DNA from: an uncultured Pedosphaera sp.
GTDB lineage: Bacteria; Verrucomicrobiota; Verrucomicrobiia; Limisphaerales; Pedosphaeraceae
Length of the DNA stretch: 64,000 nt
NCBI GenBank assembly: GCA_903918755.1
Contig: CAIXFN010000013.1
Location: 1 to 64,000 of the forward strand
Direction of reading: 5' to 3'
Made by a program: the position numbers and the translations under genes. Under the pieces are notes generated by a model. The model was not told the DNA's origin. It did no database searches and saw only the letters and a program-made list of their open reading frames with translations. This document shows, piece after piece, positions 63,755-64,000 of the stretch (positions are counted from its first letter, which is position 1; the number at the start of each line of letters is the position of its first letter).

Positions 63755-64000
63755 AAAACCGACTCAAAAAAGTAATCTGGTGGTGCCTGGGTCTGGCCGT
63801 GGCGCTGTGCCTGCTGGTGGAGTGCCTGCCGCATCCCAAGACGCCCTCCCGGCTGGCGCAATTGCCGCTCAAAGGCTTTGGCTATGCGAGTCGCGATTTG
63901 CCGTTGGAGGGGGCGGAGGCGGCCGTTTTCCAACGGGCCGTGGTGCTCAAGCGCCTCTACCAGGCTGGTCCCGACCGCTTTGTGCTCCTGGCCGTTGATG
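63751..64000 (+). CDS. EpsI-like exosortase-associated protein, partial
   Basis: The first 83 residues of a gene running off the window. The N-terminus MKNRLKKVIWWCLGLAVALCLLVE is a signal or membrane anchor, followed by a soluble part with LKGFGYASRDLPLEGAEAAVFQ and FVLLAVD. Position directly after an exosortase fits the EpsI/exosortase-associated family, but the fragment is too short to be sure. Confidence 0.6.
   Translation, partial: MKNRLKKVIWWCLGLAVALCLLVECLPHPKTPSRLAQLPLKGFGYASRDLPLEGAEAAVFQRAVVLKRLYQAGPDRFVLLAVD

Overview
The window looks like a high-GC chromosomal segment from the Verrucomicrobiota or a close PVC-group relative. This is an inference from gene content: PVC-style heme/sorbosone dehydrogenases, a tricorn protease, a secreted protein ending in a QFYRLRR-type tail, an exosortase locus with a sigma-54 regulator, and two-component genes tied to polysaccharide synthesis. 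There is no rRNA, and I saw no tRNA, CRISPR array or intact insertion sequence.

Left part (1-26089): mostly housekeeping and exported enzymes on both strands. These are glutaminyl-tRNA synthetase, a CPA2 antiporter, DNA polymerase I, a LOG-family protein, an M16 peptidase, a CPBP protease, a DAACS symporter, a basic-secretory-protein metallopeptidase, a large DUF5117-type zinc protease, a YmdB-type phosphoesterase, exonuclease VII large subunit, a cytochrome c/sorbosone dehydrogenase fusion, a tricorn protease and a PQQ dehydrogenase.

Middle (26090-29938): the most striking gene is at 26721-27851 (minus strand). It is a full-length 376-aa protein colinear with conventional eukaryotic actin, down to the IVHRKCF C-terminus. 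It is not an MreB, ParM or MamK type. It lies 37 bp downstream of a PAF-acetylhydrolase-like gene, is visibly less GC-rich than its neighbours, and borders a repeat-bearing stretch without genes. Residues matching actin Q137, D154 and H161 are changed, so its nucleotide cycle is probably altered.

Right part (29939-62259, all minus strand): a nearly continuous run of polysaccharide and signalling genes, many overlapping by 4 bp (ATGA). It holds glycosyltransferases, a flippase, an initiating sugar transferase, an O-antigen-ligase-like protein, an FkbM methyltransferase and an alkaline-phosphatase-fold enzyme. Embedded control genes are (i) a receiver/PP2C/STAS partner-switching cassette, (ii) two TonB-receptor plus YfiR plus hybrid-kinase modules, one kinase carrying a CHASE8 sensor like that of YfiN, (iii) an H-NOX heme sensor with an HNOBA hybrid kinase, and (iv) a sigma-54 activator with a GAFTGA loop.

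Divergent from the activator, an exosortase operon (62478 to the end of the window) sits behind a near-consensus sigma-54 promoter, with a large dyad about 125 bp upstream of the predicted start. The whole right arm reads as one exopolysaccharide/exosortase locus controlled by nitric oxide, envelope signals and partner switching.
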